A stretch of 64,000 nt of DNA from Acidimicrobiales bacterium (GTDB lineage: Bacteria; Actinomycetota; Acidimicrobiia; Acidimicrobiales; Acidimicrobilacustridaceae). The notes under the pieces are model-generated. The model ran no database searches. It saw only the letters and a program-made list of their open reading frames with translations, and had not been told where the DNA came from. The stretch is taken from positions 176,409 to 240,408 of the forward strand of contig JAGYKS010000024.1 of the NCBI GenBank assembly GCA_018401565.1, written 5' to 3'. A program made the translations under genes and the position numbers. Below are positions 19,262-29,300 of the stretch, piece after piece (the stretch's first letter is position 1; the number at the start of each line of letters is the position of its first letter).

Positions 19262-20509
19262 GTGCGGCGGTTGACGGTGATGTTGGCGGTCGTGGTGCTT
19301 GTCGCCGTTGCCGTCCCCACCGCCGGGGTCTCTGGAGCCGCTGCCGAAGACGGTTGGCTGACCGATGCCGAACGACAGGCCAGCGTCGAACGACAGCAGC
19401 GTCGGGCCAACCTGCTGGGTGAGATCGACGTGCTGCGAGCCTCCGACGTTGAACTGCAGGCCGAAGCCGACCGCATGGCGGCGGCCGTGGTGGAGCTGGA
19501 AGCCCGCATTGAGGCCACCGCCGGAGAACTGGACGCAGCCCAGTCCAGGGTGGGCGAGCTGGAGCTGGAAGTGATCGAGGCGCGTTCGCAGTTCGAGGAG
19601 CGTCAGCGTCTGGCCGCCGAGCGGGCGGTGTGGGCCTACATGCAGCCCCCCATGGAAACCCTGTCCACCGTGCTTGGTGCCCAGGACCTCACCGAGGCCG
19701 AACGGCGTCGGGTACTGGCCGACAACGTTGCCGCCAATGACCGACGGATCATCGCTGAGCGCCAGCAGGCCGCTGCCGAGCTGGCCCGGGTCGAGGCCGA
19801 GGTCAGCGCCAATGCCGTGCAGATCCGCATCGATCTCGCCGGGCAGGAGTCTGATCTGGAGCAGTTGCGTGAGGCACGCCAGCGATCTGCCGATGTGGCT
19901 GCCGCCCTCGACGGTCGCATTGGCGCATTCCAGAGCGAAGCTGATGCCCTGGCTGCGTCCGAGGCCGACCTGGTTGGGCTGATCAGTGCCCGTCAGGCTG
20001 CGGCAGCGACCACCACGACCACTGTGGCACCGACCACCACGACGGCCGCCCCGGCTCCGTCGCCCGGCGGGGGTGGTGGTCAGGGTCCGACCCCACCGGC
20101 ACCCACGTCGCCTCCGGCCACGTCGCCACCACCGCCGTCGGCGGGTGGGAGCCTGCTGTGGCCGACCAGTGGCGTCCTCACGTCCACGTTCGGTTGGCGG
20201 TGGGGCGCCATGCACCAGGGCATCGACATCGGGGCGGGAACCGGAACGCCCATCTATGCCTCTGAGTCGGGCACGGTGTTCTACTCGGGGTGGATGGGTG
20301 GCTACGGCAATCTCATCCTGATCGACCACGGTGACGGCAGGGTCACCGCCTATGCCCACCAGTCCCGTCTGGCGGTATCGGGTGGTCCGGTAGGGCGTGG
20401 TCAGGTCATCGGCTACGTGGGAAGCACAGGCGACTCAACCGGACCCCACCTGCACTTTGAGGTTCGGGTCAACGGGGTGGCGGTCAACCCGATGCAATAC
20501 CTGAGCTGA
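19262..20509 (+). CDS. secreted M23 (LytM) family peptidase with coiled coil
   Basis: A 415-residue protein. The hydrophobic N-terminus (MLAVVVLVAVAVPTAGVSGAAAE) is a signal peptide or anchor. A long coiled coil rich in E/Q/R/A covers about residues 40-245, a Thr/Pro linker follows, and the LytM domain is C-terminal. The domain shows HQGIDIGAGTGTPIYA (zinc His and Asp), YAHQSRL and HLHFEV, so both metal sites are present and it should be an active endopeptidase. The architecture matches EnvC/NlpD-like cell-division activators and actinobacterial peptidoglycan hydrolases. The start is a GTG. It acts outside the membrane on peptide cross-links. No adjacent ftsEX was seen. Confidence 0.88.
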   Translation: MRRLTVMLAVVVLVAVAVPTAGVSGAAAEDGWLTDAERQASVERQQRRANLLGEIDVLRASDVELQAEADRMAAAVVELEARIEATAGELDAAQSRVGELELEVIEARSQFEERQRLAAERAVWAYMQPPMETLSTVLGAQDLTEAERRRVLADNVAANDRRIIAERQQAAAELARVEAEVSANAVQIRIDLAGQESDLEQLREARQRSADVAAALDGRIGAFQSEADALAASEADLVGLISARQAAAATTTTTVAPTTTTAAPAPSPGGGGGQGPTPPAPTSPPATSPPPPSAGGSLLWPTSGVLTSTFGWRWGAMHQGIDIGAGTGTPIYASESGTVFYSGWMGGYGNLILIDHGDGRVTAYAHQSRLAVSGGPVGRGQVIGYVGSTGDSTGPHLHFEVRVNGVAVNPMQYLS

Positions 20510-20639
20510 ACGCCCGCATCACGGTTCGCACCCACCGGCGTGGCCGGTAGGGTTGCAGGTGCCGCAGCACGGAGCTGGGGTCGGAGCCCCCGGGCCCGTG
20601 TTGGTCATCGGAGCTGGCGCTGCCAGCGGTAACTAAGGG

Positions 20640-22052
20640 GTGGTCCCCACGGCTGAGCACTTTGACGTAGTGGTTATCGGCGGCGGTCCGGGTGGGTACG
20701 CGGCCGCCCTGTACGGAGCCGCTGCGGGACTCAACATCGCCATGATCGAGAAGTCCAAAATCGGTGGCACCTGCCTGCACGTGGGGTGCATTCCGGCCAA
20801 GGAACTTCTCGAGACTGCCTCGGTGTACCGCACGGTGCGTGACGCCGCCGTGTTCGGCATCACCGCCTCGGATCCGGTGGTGGACTGGTCGGTAACCATC
20901 GACCGCAAGCAGCAGGTCATCGACAACCTGGCCAAGGGTCTGGTTGGGTTGCTCAAGGGTCGCAAGGTCACCGTGTACGACGGTGTGGGCTCGTTGGGCG
21001 CCGGCAATGCCGTGACCGTGTCGGGCGGGTCGTCGGGTGACGTCGAGCTGCACGGTGACGCCGTGATCGTCGCCACCGGTTCGGTGCCGCGCACCCTTCC
21101 CGGATTTGATGTCGACGGCACTGTGGTCGTCACCTCCGATGAGTTCCTGTCCATGCAGACCCTCCCCGCAACAGCTGCTGTGATTGGTGGGGGAGCCATC
21201 GGGTGTGAATTCGCCTCCACCATGAGCGACATGGGCACGTCGGTCACCATCATCGAGGCCTTGCCCAAGATCCTGCCGGGTTGTGACACCGACGTCACCC
21301 GGGTGGTGGAGCGGTCATTCACCAAGCGCAAGATCGCACTGCGCACCGACACCCGCGTCGCAGGTCACACCCCTCGCTCCGGCGGCGGCACCACGGTGCA
21401 CGTCGAGGGCGGCGATGACCTCGACGTGGATGTGGTGGTCATGGCCGTTGGTCGTCGGCCCAACACCGAAGGCCTGGGCCTTGCTGCCACCTCGGTCAAG
21501 GTCGACGAACGCGGCTTCGTGGTCGTTGACGACACCTGCCGGACCTCAGTCGAGGGGGTGTGGGCGGTTGGCGACGTGATCGATACCCCGGCGCTGGCCC
21601 ACATCGGGTTCGCCGAGGGGATGTTGGCCATCCGCGACATCCTTGGTGAAGACCCCCTGGCCATCGACCACGGTCGTGTGCCCTGGTGCATCTACTGCCA
21701 TCCCGAGGTGGCCTTTGCCGGCCATTCCGAGGAGTCGGCCAAGGCGGCGGGCCTCGACGTAGTCACGTCCAAGCATCGCTACATCGGCAACGGCCGGGCC
21801 CAGATCGTCGGGGATACCGACGGGCTGGTCAAGGTCATCGCCCTCAAGCGTCCTGACGGCACTGCCGGCCAGATCGTGGGGGTCCACATGGTGGGCCCGT
21901 GGGTCACCGAGCAGCTCGGGCAGGCGTATCTCACCGTGAACTGGGAGGCCACCGTTGATGACGTGGCCCAGTTCATCCAGCCCCATCCCACCCTGAGCGA
22001 ACTGTACGGCGAGACCGTGCTGTCGCTCACCGGCCGCAGCCTCCACGGCTGA
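20640..22052 (+). CDS. lpdA: dihydrolipoyl dehydrogenase (E3)
   Basis: A 470-residue flavoprotein disulfide reductase. FAD motif VVIGGGPGGYAAALYGA, redox Cys pair in GGTCLHVGCIP, NAD motif VIGGGAIGCEFAS, FAD-binding VWAVGDVID, and the C-terminal HPTLSELYGE with the catalytic His-Glu. It reoxidises dihydrolipoyl groups on E2 with NAD. It starts at GTG 20640 and is followed after 22 bases by the E2 acyltransferase gene, so they form one operon with the lipoate-assembly fusion. The gene is intact, in contrast to its frameshifted neighbours. Confidence 0.93.
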   Translation: MVPTAEHFDVVVIGGGPGGYAAALYGAAAGLNIAMIEKSKIGGTCLHVGCIPAKELLETASVYRTVRDAAVFGITASDPVVDWSVTIDRKQQVIDNLAKGLVGLLKGRKVTVYDGVGSLGAGNAVTVSGGSSGDVELHGDAVIVATGSVPRTLPGFDVDGTVVVTSDEFLSMQTLPATAAVIGGGAIGCEFASTMSDMGTSVTIIEALPKILPGCDTDVTRVVERSFTKRKIALRTDTRVAGHTPRSGGGTTVHVEGGDDLDVDVVVMAVGRRPNTEGLGLAATSVKVDERGFVVVDDTCRTSVEGVWAVGDVIDTPALAHIGFAEGMLAIRDILGEDPLAIDHGRVPWCIYCHPEVAFAGHSEESAKAAGLDVVTSKHRYIGNGRAQIVGDTDGLVKVIALKRPDGTAGQIVGVHMVGPWVTEQLGQAYLTVNWEATVDDVAQFIQPHPTLSELYGETVLSLTGRSLHG

Positions 22053-22074
22053 CACAGATCAGGAGTCACCACCC

Positions 22075-23463
22075 ATGACCGAGGTCACGATGCCCCAGCT
22101 GGGCGAGTCCGTCACCGAGGGCACCATCACCAAGTGGTTCAAGGCCATCGGTGACGCCGTTGCCATGGACGAGGTGCTGTTTGAGGTGTCCACCGACAAG
22201 GTCGACTCCGAGGTGCCGTCTCCGGTGGGTGGCTTTTTGGCCGAGATCCGCGCCCCCGAGGGAGAAACCGTCGAGGTCGGCGACGTGATCGCCGTGGTCA
22301 GTGCGGAGGCCCCGGCCGCCGCAGCCGCTGAGGCGGAATCCCCTGATGCGCCGGTGGCCACAAGCGCTGCTCCGAGGCGTCACCTGATGCGGCCCCGCAC
22401 CCACCGCAGCCGCTCACGAGGCCGAGGCCCCTGCTCCGCACCGGTTGCCCCGCCTGTGGCGGCACCAGCTGCCGACGGCGGTGCGGTCGGGGCGGCCACC
22501 ACCGGAAAACTGGCCTCGCCGCTTGTGCGCCGGATGGTCACCGACGCCGGCCTCGACCCCAACACCATTGCCGGCACCGGCATCGGTGGCCGGATCACCC
22601 GTGGTGACGTGGAGGCCGCCATCGCCGCTGGCGGCAATGGCGCTCGTCCCGCTTCTGGCCCCGCCGCTCGCCCTGCCGCAGGTGGTGCCGGGGCTGATGG
22701 GGCAACGGCGCAGCCGCAACCGGCCCGCCGTCCCCAGCCCCGTTCGGGTGTCGGCGACACCGTGGAGCCGTTCAACAACATCCGCCGCCGCACCGCCGAG
22801 CACATGATCCGGTCGGTGGCCACGTCGCCGCACGCCATGACCGCTGTTGAGGTTGACTACGAAAACGTGGAGCGGGTGCGCACCGCCCACCAGGAGTCCT
22901 GGACCGCCGACGAGGGCTTCAAGCTCACCTACCTGCCGTTCATCTCGCGTGCCGTGCTCGATGCCTTGCGCAACTTCCCCCATCTCAATGCCAGCGTTGG
23001 CACCGGGGAGTTGGTGGTGCACAACTACGTGAACCTGGCCATCGCCGTGGACGTGAACTTCGAAGGTTTGCTGGCCCCGGTGGTGCATGGTGCCGACGAC
23101 ATGCGCCTGCGGGCCATCGCCCGTTCGGTCAACGACCTTGCCGCCCGGGCCCGCAGTCGCGAACTGTCGGCTGATGACATAAGTGGGGGCACCTTCACAC
23201 TGTCCAACTCGGGCTCGTTCGGGACCCACATGGTGATTCCCATCATCAACCAGCCTCAGGTGGCCATCATCAGCACCGACGGCATCAGCCGCAAGCCGGT
23301 GGTGATCACCGGTGCCGACGGCAGTGAAGGCATCGCCATCCATTCGGTGGGCGTGCTCACCATGGCGTGGGATCACCGGGCTTTCGACGGTGCCTACGCC
23401 GCCGCCTTTTTGGCTGAGGTTCGCACCATTCTCGAGACCCGGGACTGGGAAGCGGAGTTGTGA
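22075..23463 (+). CDS. sucB: 2-oxoacid dehydrogenase E2 (dihydrolipoamide acyltransferase)
   Basis: A 462-residue E2. One N-terminal lipoyl domain (MPQLGESVTEG; lipoylated Lys in STDKVDSEVPSP), an Ala/Pro linker, and an E3-binding domain (ASPLVRRMVTDAGLDPNTIAGTG). The catalytic domain (~235-460) ends with the active-site DHRAFDGAYA (HxxxDG). It belongs to the actinobacterial SucB/DlaT group, which can serve pyruvate dehydrogenase and 2-oxoglutarate dehydrogenase, so the symbol is provisional. Residues ~101-126 (Arg/His-rich) break the Ala/Pro linker. An adjacent frame there gives Ala/Pro/Glu, so two compensating indels around 22370-22450 are likely. The stop overlaps lipB-lipA (GTGA). Confidence 0.88.
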   Translation: MTEVTMPQLGESVTEGTITKWFKAIGDAVAMDEVLFEVSTDKVDSEVPSPVGGFLAEIRAPEGETVEVGDVIAVVSAEAPAAAAAEAESPDAPVATSAAPRRHLMRPRTHRSRSRGRGPCSAPVAPPVAAPAADGGAVGAATTGKLASPLVRRMVTDAGLDPNTIAGTGIGGRITRGDVEAAIAAGGNGARPASGPAARPAAGGAGADGATAQPQPARRPQPRSGVGDTVEPFNNIRRRTAEHMIRSVATSPHAMTAVEVDYENVERVRTAHQESWTADEGFKLTYLPFISRAVLDALRNFPHLNASVGTGELVVHNYVNLAIAVDVNFEGLLAPVVHGADDMRLRAIARSVNDLAARARSRELSADDISGGTFTLSNSGSFGTHMVIPIINQPQVAIISTDGISRKPVVITGADGSEGIAIHSVGVLTMAWDHRAFDGAYAAAFLAEVRTILETRDWEAEL

Positions 23464-25337
23464 CTCCCGGGGCCCCGGCCCTGCGCATCCGCTGGCTGGG
23501 CCGGACCGCCTACGGCGACGCCCATGCCCTGCAACAGGGCCTGTTCGCCGCCGGCCCGTCGGGTCACAACCAGCCTGACAGCGACGGCGACATCGATCGC
23601 GATGCCGACCTCGATGCCGACCGCGATGCCGACCGCCGGGTCGTCGACGACTGGCTGCTGCTGTGCGAACACCCCGACGTGTACACCCTGGGGGTGCGCA
23701 CCGACCCGGCCAACCTCCTCGACGGGGTGGCCACCTCGGGTGCCGAGGTGGTGCGTACCGACCGCGGTGGCGACGTCACCTACCACGGCCCCGGCCAGCT
23801 GATCGGTTACCCGATCCGCACCCTGCCGGTGTTGCCCGGGGGAGCGGTGGACACTCCGGCGTGGGTGCATGACGTCGAGCAGCTGGTGATCGACACCGTG
23901 CGCGCCCTGGGGTTCGACGACGTGGGGCGGTTGCCGGGCTGTCCGGGGGTGTGGATTGCGCCGGAGTCCGACACGCCCCGCAAGGTGGCCGCCATCGGGG
24001 TGCGCATCAGTCGCGGACGGTCGATGCATGGGTTCGGCCTCAACGTTGACCCCGACATGGCCATGTTCTCGAACATCGTGCCGTGCGGGATCGCCAATCG
24101 GCCGGTCACCTCGCTGGCCGCCGAAGGCCTCAACGTCACCATGCGCCAGGTGGTCGACACCGTGGCCGAGCTCGCCGCCCAACGCTGGTCACCCGCTGGT
24201 GGCAGTGAGCGGGCCGACGTGGTGTGGCGCCAGACCCCCGACGACCTGTCGGCGTTCAGCCGCGGTGAGGGGCCGGGACAACTGGTCGCCCCTGACGGCC
24301 ACCTCGCTGACGCACCCCTGCTGCCCCCCACGCCGCAACGACCCGAGCCGGTTGCCGACACAACCGGTGCGGTGGCCGTCGAGCTCGGCCGCCGCGACGG
24401 CACCACCGTTCGGCGCAGCGCCCGGCTCGACGAGGCCGGGGTGGATCAGGCGGTCCCGATCGCCGAACGCAAGCCTGCGTGGCTGCGGGCCCCCGTTGAG
24501 ATGGGTCAGCGCTACCGGGATCTGCGCCGCAGCATGCGTGACCTGAACCTGGTCACGGTGTGTGAGGAGGCGGGATGTCCCAACATCTACGAATGCTGGG
24601 CCGACGGCACGGCCACGTTCATGATCAACGGCGAACGCTGCACCCGGGCATGTGGTTTCTGTCTGGTGGACACCCGTCTTCCCGAACCACCCGACCCTGG
24701 TGAGCCGGCCCGTGTGGCCGAGGCGGTGGAGCGGCTGGGTCTGAACTTCGCCGTGGTCACCGCCGTGGCCCGTGACGATCTTTCCGATGGTGGCGCCAGC
24801 GGGTTTGCTGCCACCATCGCTGCCATCGGCGAGCGCACCCCGGGGGTGTCAGTTGAGGTGCTCATCCCGGACTGCAAGGGCGACCCCGACGCCCTGGCGG
24901 TGATCTTCGATGCCCGACCCGACGTGCTCAACCACAACATCGAGACCGTGGCCCGCCTGCAGCGGGCGGTGCGACCATCGGCGGGATACGCCCGCAGCCT
25001 GGCGGTGCTGGCCCGGGCCCGCCACGCAGGCCTCATCACCAAGTCGGGCATCATCGTGGGCATGGGCGAGACCGACGACGAGGTGGTGGCCACGTTGGCC
25101 GACCTGGCCGGGGTGGGCGTGGACATCGTCACCATCGGCCAGTACCTGCGTCCCACCACCAACCACCTCCCGGTTGCCCGCTGGGTGCACCCCGACACGT
25201 TCACCCACTTCGCCGAAGTGGGACGCCAGTTCGGCATTGGGCATGTCGAGGCCAGTCCGTTGACCAGATCGAGCTATCACGCCCGCAGCGCCGCCAGTCA
25301 GGTTGCTCCCGTGGCATCGTCGGTTGGGTTGCCATGA
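23460..25337 (+). CDS. LipB-LipA fusion: octanoyltransferase plus lipoyl synthase
   Basis: One uninterrupted 625-residue frame holds both steps of lipoate assembly. Residues ~1-250 are LipB: CEHPDVYTLG, RGGDVTYHGPGQLIGYP, KVAAIGVR (catalytic Lys) and NIVPCGI (catalytic Cys). A ~60-residue linker leads to LipA (~335-625): CEEAGCPNIYEC (auxiliary cluster), CTRACGFC (radical-SAM CxxxCxxC) and terminal RSSYHA. LipB moves octanoate from ACP to the lipoyl domain and LipA adds both sulfurs. Fusion would hand the octanoylated domain straight to LipA. The GTG overlaps the E2 stop (GTGA 23460-23463), tying modification to its substrate. An Asp-rich insert (DIDRDADLDADRDADRR) in LipB comes from a 12-bp repeat. 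Confidence 0.92.
   Translation: MTPGAPALRIRWLGRTAYGDAHALQQGLFAAGPSGHNQPDSDGDIDRDADLDADRDADRRVVDDWLLLCEHPDVYTLGVRTDPANLLDGVATSGAEVVRTDRGGDVTYHGPGQLIGYPIRTLPVLPGGAVDTPAWVHDVEQLVIDTVRALGFDDVGRLPGCPGVWIAPESDTPRKVAAIGVRISRGRSMHGFGLNVDPDMAMFSNIVPCGIANRPVTSLAAEGLNVTMRQVVDTVAELAAQRWSPAGGSERADVVWRQTPDDLSAFSRGEGPGQLVAPDGHLADAPLLPPTPQRPEPVADTTGAVAVELGRRDGTTVRRSARLDEAGVDQAVPIAERKPAWLRAPVEMGQRYRDLRRSMRDLNLVTVCEEAGCPNIYECWADGTATFMINGERCTRACGFCLVDTRLPEPPDPGEPARVAEAVERLGLNFAVVTAVARDDLSDGGASGFAATIAAIGERTPGVSVEVLIPDCKGDPDALAVIFDARPDVLNHNIETVARLQRAVRPSAGYARSLAVLARARHAGLITKSGIIVGMGETDDEVVATLADLAGVGVDIVTIGQYLRPTTNHLPVARWVHPDTFTHFAEVGRQFGIGHVEASPLTRSSYHARSAASQVAPVASSVGLP
23600..23635. repeat. 12-bp in-frame tandem repeat, 3 copies
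   Basis: Three copies of cgatgccgaccg (first with a final t), coding for D-A-D-R/L units inside the LipB domain just before DDWLLLCEHP, a surface position in the family. Confidence 0.9.
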
Positions 25338-25383
25338 CCGGGACTGTCGCCGGGGTCGCTGACACCAGTTGCGGTGAGCCATC

Positions 25384-25413
25384 CAGACGGCCGTGGGTCA
25401 GACGGCCGCGGGT
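25384..25413. repeat. 15-bp direct repeat, 2 copies
   Basis: cagacggccgtgggt and cagacggccgcgggt lie end to end between the lipBA stop and the likely ribosome-binding site of the membrane protein gene. Confidence 0.8.
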
Positions 25414-25429
25414 AAGGGGTGAGCCGGCG

Positions 25430-26290
25430 ATGATGGAACTCGACGCAGCCACGTTCATGCTGCAGTGGGCCACCGGCGGTCTGCTGTTTTTGTGGGTGAC
25501 CACCCGTCGTCGTGAGGTGGGGTTGGGCTACGGATGGCTGCTGCGCGGCACCTACGGCATCTTCGCCCTCATCGCCGCTGGCATCGGTTTTGTTCTGGTG
25601 GAGACCAACTGGGTGCGTGACCTGTCATCGGTGGGCGTGGCCATTGCCGCCGGGGTGGCGCTGTGGGTGTCGGTGCAACGTCGTGCTGCTGGGGTAGCCG
25701 GCCAGGAGGCACTCGCCGAGCAGCGCTCGGCCCGCGTGGCGGCCATGACCGGCATCGACCGTGCTGCCGCCGAGCGTGACACCTCCGCCGCCGAGTTCCC
25801 ACCCGGGCTCGATCTCATCGCCCCACTCATCGGGCTCATCGGTGTGGTGGCCGCCGGATTGGCCGGGGGAGACCCGGCCTGGCTGTCACTGGCTCGCACG
25901 GTGGTGGGAGCGGCTTTTTTGGGGGCGGTGAGCGACGCCATGTTGCTGGGCCATTGGTACCTGGTGCAGCCCGGTCTGAGCCGGGGACCACTGTTGGAGA
26001 TGGTGCGCTGGACGGGCTGGCTGTGGTTTCCCCAGGTTGCCCTGCTGCTCATTCCGCCCGGGATGCTGTCGATCCTCAACGGCAGTGTGGATGACGGCTG
26101 GGGCGGGATGCTGGGCTGGTTCTGGGTGGCGTGCGCAGTGACCACCGGGGGGTTGGTGGTGATCACCCGTCGGGCGTTGCGTGAGCGGTACTACTCCGCC
26201 GTCATGGCAGCCACCGGCCTGTTGTACCTGGCCATCCTCACTGCGTTTGGCACCGACCTGGTGGCCCGGGCACTCATCGCCCAGGTTTGA
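25430..26290 (+). CDS. polytopic membrane protein, unknown function
   Basis: A 286-residue protein with about seven or eight hydrophobic helices (e.g. TFMLQWATGGLLFLWV, YGIFALIAAGIGFVLV, VGVAIAAGVALWVSV, then PLIGLIGVVAAGLAGG and VALLLIPPGMLSIL). A charged cytoplasmic loop (about residues 80-130) is rich in A/E/R. No transport or enzyme motif was recognised. The frame also opens at 25334 with ATGA overlapping the lipBA stop. ATG 25430 is preferred because AAGGGGTGAG precedes it at ribosome-binding distance and the upstream part is repeat-coded and low-complexity. It is the last gene of the lpdA-E2-lipBA run. A role in lipoate metabolism would be guesswork. Confidence 0.7.
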   Translation: MMELDAATFMLQWATGGLLFLWVTTRRREVGLGYGWLLRGTYGIFALIAAGIGFVLVETNWVRDLSSVGVAIAAGVALWVSVQRRAAGVAGQEALAEQRSARVAAMTGIDRAAAERDTSAAEFPPGLDLIAPLIGLIGVVAAGLAGGDPAWLSLARTVVGAAFLGAVSDAMLLGHWYLVQPGLSRGPLLEMVRWTGWLWFPQVALLLIPPGMLSILNGSVDDGWGGMLGWFWVACAVTTGGLVVITRRALRERYYSAVMAATGLLYLAILTAFGTDLVARALIAQV

Positions 26291-26301
26291 GGGCGATCGC
26301 C

Positions 26302-29300
26302 CTAGCGGGCGACGAAATACTTCGCCCGGGGGTGGTGGCAGATCAGAGCCGAGGTGGTCTGCTCGGGCTGGTACTGGAAGCCTGTTTCCTCGTTGACCTC
26401 GATGCCCAGCCGACCGGCCTCGAGCAACTCGGCCACCTTCTGGTTGTCTTCGAGGTCGGGGCACGCCGGGTACCCCCACGAGTAGCGCCCACCGCGGTAC
26501 TGCTGGCGGAACAGGCCGTTGAGGTCGGGGCCGTCCTCGTCCACGAACCCCCACTCGGTGCGGATCCGCTTGTGCCAGTACTCGGCCAGCGCTTCGGCCA
26601 TCTCCACGCCGATGCCGTGCACCATGAGGTACTCCTGGTACTCGTTGGCGGCGAACAGTTCGGCGGTGCGGTCCGACACCTGCTGGCCCATGGTCACGAT
26701 GTGGAAGGCGGCGTAGTCGGGCTCACCAGACTCGATGGGCCTGAACAGGTCAGCGATACACAGCCACGGTGCTTCGCTCTGGCGCGGGTAGGTGAAGCGC
26801 ATGCGCTCGGTGGTCCGGGTGTCGTCGGTCCACACCACCAGATCGTTGCCGTCGCCGTTCACACAGAAGTAGCCGTACACCAGCTGCGGGACCAGCAGGC
26901 CTTCGGCCTTGGCCCGGTCAAGCTGCTCGCGCAGCATCGGGGCCATGCGCTCTTTGAAGTCGGCGTCGCTTTCCACACTGCCGTCGGCCCGCTTTTCGGG
27001 ACGGAACTGCCACTGGTTGCGGAACAGGGCGGTGGGGTTGATGAACGCGGCGATGTCGTCAACGGCGATGCCCTTGACCACCTTTGAACCAAGGAACGGG
27101 GGGACGAACACCGGGTTGTCGGTGGCCACCTCGGGGGAGCGGGGTGGGGCGTCGCCCTGTCCGGAGCGTGCCTCGGCGGCAGCCTCGGCAGCGGCAACAC
27201 GGGCCAGCGCCGGCACCTTGGACTCGCTGGGCACCCGGCCCCAGTCGGGGTCGTCCTCGGCACGCTTGTGCCGGATCTCGCCCAACCGGTCCATGACCCG
27301 CAGGCCCTCAAACGCATCCTTGCCGTAGAACAGCCGCCCGTCGTACACGGCGCGCAGATCGCGTTCCACGTAGGTGCGGGTCAACGCTGCCCCGCCCAGG
27401 ATCACCGGGGTGTCGGCCAGGCCCCGGCGGTTCAGTTCCTCGAGGTTGTCGCGCATGATCAGCGTGGACTTCACCAGCAGGCCGCTCATCCCGATGGCGT
27501 CGGCCTTCACCTCGGTGGCGGCACGGATCATCTCCTCGATGCCCACCTTGATGCCGATGTTGTGGACCTCGTAGCCGTTGTTGGTGAGGATGATGTCCAC
27601 CAGGTTCTTGCCGATGTCGTGCACGTCACCTTTGACCGTGGCCAGCACGATCCGGCCCTTGCCGCCGTCGTCGGTGCGCTCCATGTGGGGTTCGAGGTGG
27701 GCCACGGCCATCTTCATGGTCTCGGCCGACTGCAGCACGAACGGCAGCTGCATCTCACCGGAGGCGAACAGCTCACCGACGACCTTCATGCCACTGAGCA
27801 GCACGTCGTTGATGATGAACAGCGGGGTGAGTTCGGCGGCCATGGCGTCGTCGAGTTCGTCGGTGAGTCCCTGGCGGTCGCCGTCGATGATGCGCTGGCT
27901 GAGTCGCTGCTCGATGGGCCAGTCGGTGCGGTCTTCGACCGGACCTGTGGCCACGGTGACACCGGCGAATGCTTCCAGCAGGGCCTTCAGCGGGTCGTAC
28001 CCGGGGTCGTCGGCGGTGGCGGGCACACGCCGGTCGTAGATCAAGTCGGTGCAGATCTTGCGCTGCTCGTCGGGGATGCGGGCCAGCGGCATGATCTTGC
28101 CGGCGTGCACGATGGCTGAGTCCAGCCCGGCCTCGACACACTCGGCCAGAAACACACTGTTGAGCACGTGGCGGGTGGCCGGGCTGAGCCCGAAGCTCAC
28201 GTTGGACACGCCCAGGGTGGTGTACACCCCCGGCAACTCTTCCTTGATGCGACGGATGGCCTCGATGGTGGCCATGGCATCGCCGCGCAGGTCGTCGTCG
28301 CCGGTGGACAGCGGGAAGGTGAGGGCGTCGAAGATGAGGTCGCCGGGAGCCAGTCCGTAGCGCTCGATGGCCAGATCGTGGATGCGGCGGGCCACCCGCA
28401 TCTTCCACTCCACGTCACGGGCCTGACCCTGTTCGTCGATCAGCAGACAGATCACCGCCGCGCCGTACTCCGATGCCAGCTTCATGACGCGATCGAGGCG
28501 CGACCCCTCGGCCTCACCGTCTTCGAGGTTGGCCGAGTTCAAGATGGCCCGACCACCCACCCACTGCAGACCGGCTTCCATCACCTCGGGTTCGGTGGAG
28601 TCCAGCACCAGCGGAGCGCTCACCTGGGTGGCCAGACGCTGGGCAAGTTCGTCCATGTCGTCGGCACCGTCACGGCCCACGTAGTCGGCGCACACGTCGA
28701 GCACATGGGCGCCTTCGCGCACCTGGTCCCGGGCCATCTGCAACGTGGTGTCCCAGTCGGCGTCGAGCATGGCCTCACGGAACTTCTTGGACCCGTTGGC
28801 GTTGGTGCGCTCCCCGATGATGAGAAACGACGAATCCTGCTGGAACGGCACGAACGAGTAGATGGACGTGGCGCCGTCTTCGTGCACCGGGGTGCGTGGC
28901 GCCGGGGTGAGGTTGGCGCATCGCTCCACCACCGCAGCCAGATGCGCCGGGGTGGTGCCACAACACCCACCCACCACGGTCACACCGAGGTCGGTGATGA
29001 AGTGGGCGTGGTGCTCAGCGAGCTGAGCGGGGGTGAGGTCGTAGTGCATGTGTCCGTCGACCACCGACGGCAGACCGGCGTTGGGGATGCACGAGATGGG
29101 CATGCGGGCATGCTGCGACAGGTGTCGCATGTGCTCGTTCATCTCCACCGGCCCGGTGGCGCAGTTGATGCCGATGACGTCGGGGCCCATGGGGTCGAGC
29201 GCCGCCAGTGCCGCCCCGATCTCGGTACCCGGCAGCATCCGACCGGTGAGCTCCATGGTGACCTGCACCTGCATGGGCACGGTGCGCCCGCACGCCGCCA

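Noticed and set aside
19103..20359. Minus-strand ORF of 418 codons opposite the M23 peptidase gene
   Set aside because: Shadow frame. The plus strand has a signal peptide, coiled coil and intact LytM motifs; the antisense product is low-complexity.
26291..26302. gggcgatcgccc palindrome between the convergent membrane-protein and metH genes as a terminator
   Set aside because: A perfect palindrome without loop or T-run, overlapping the metH stop. Too short to support as a terminator.
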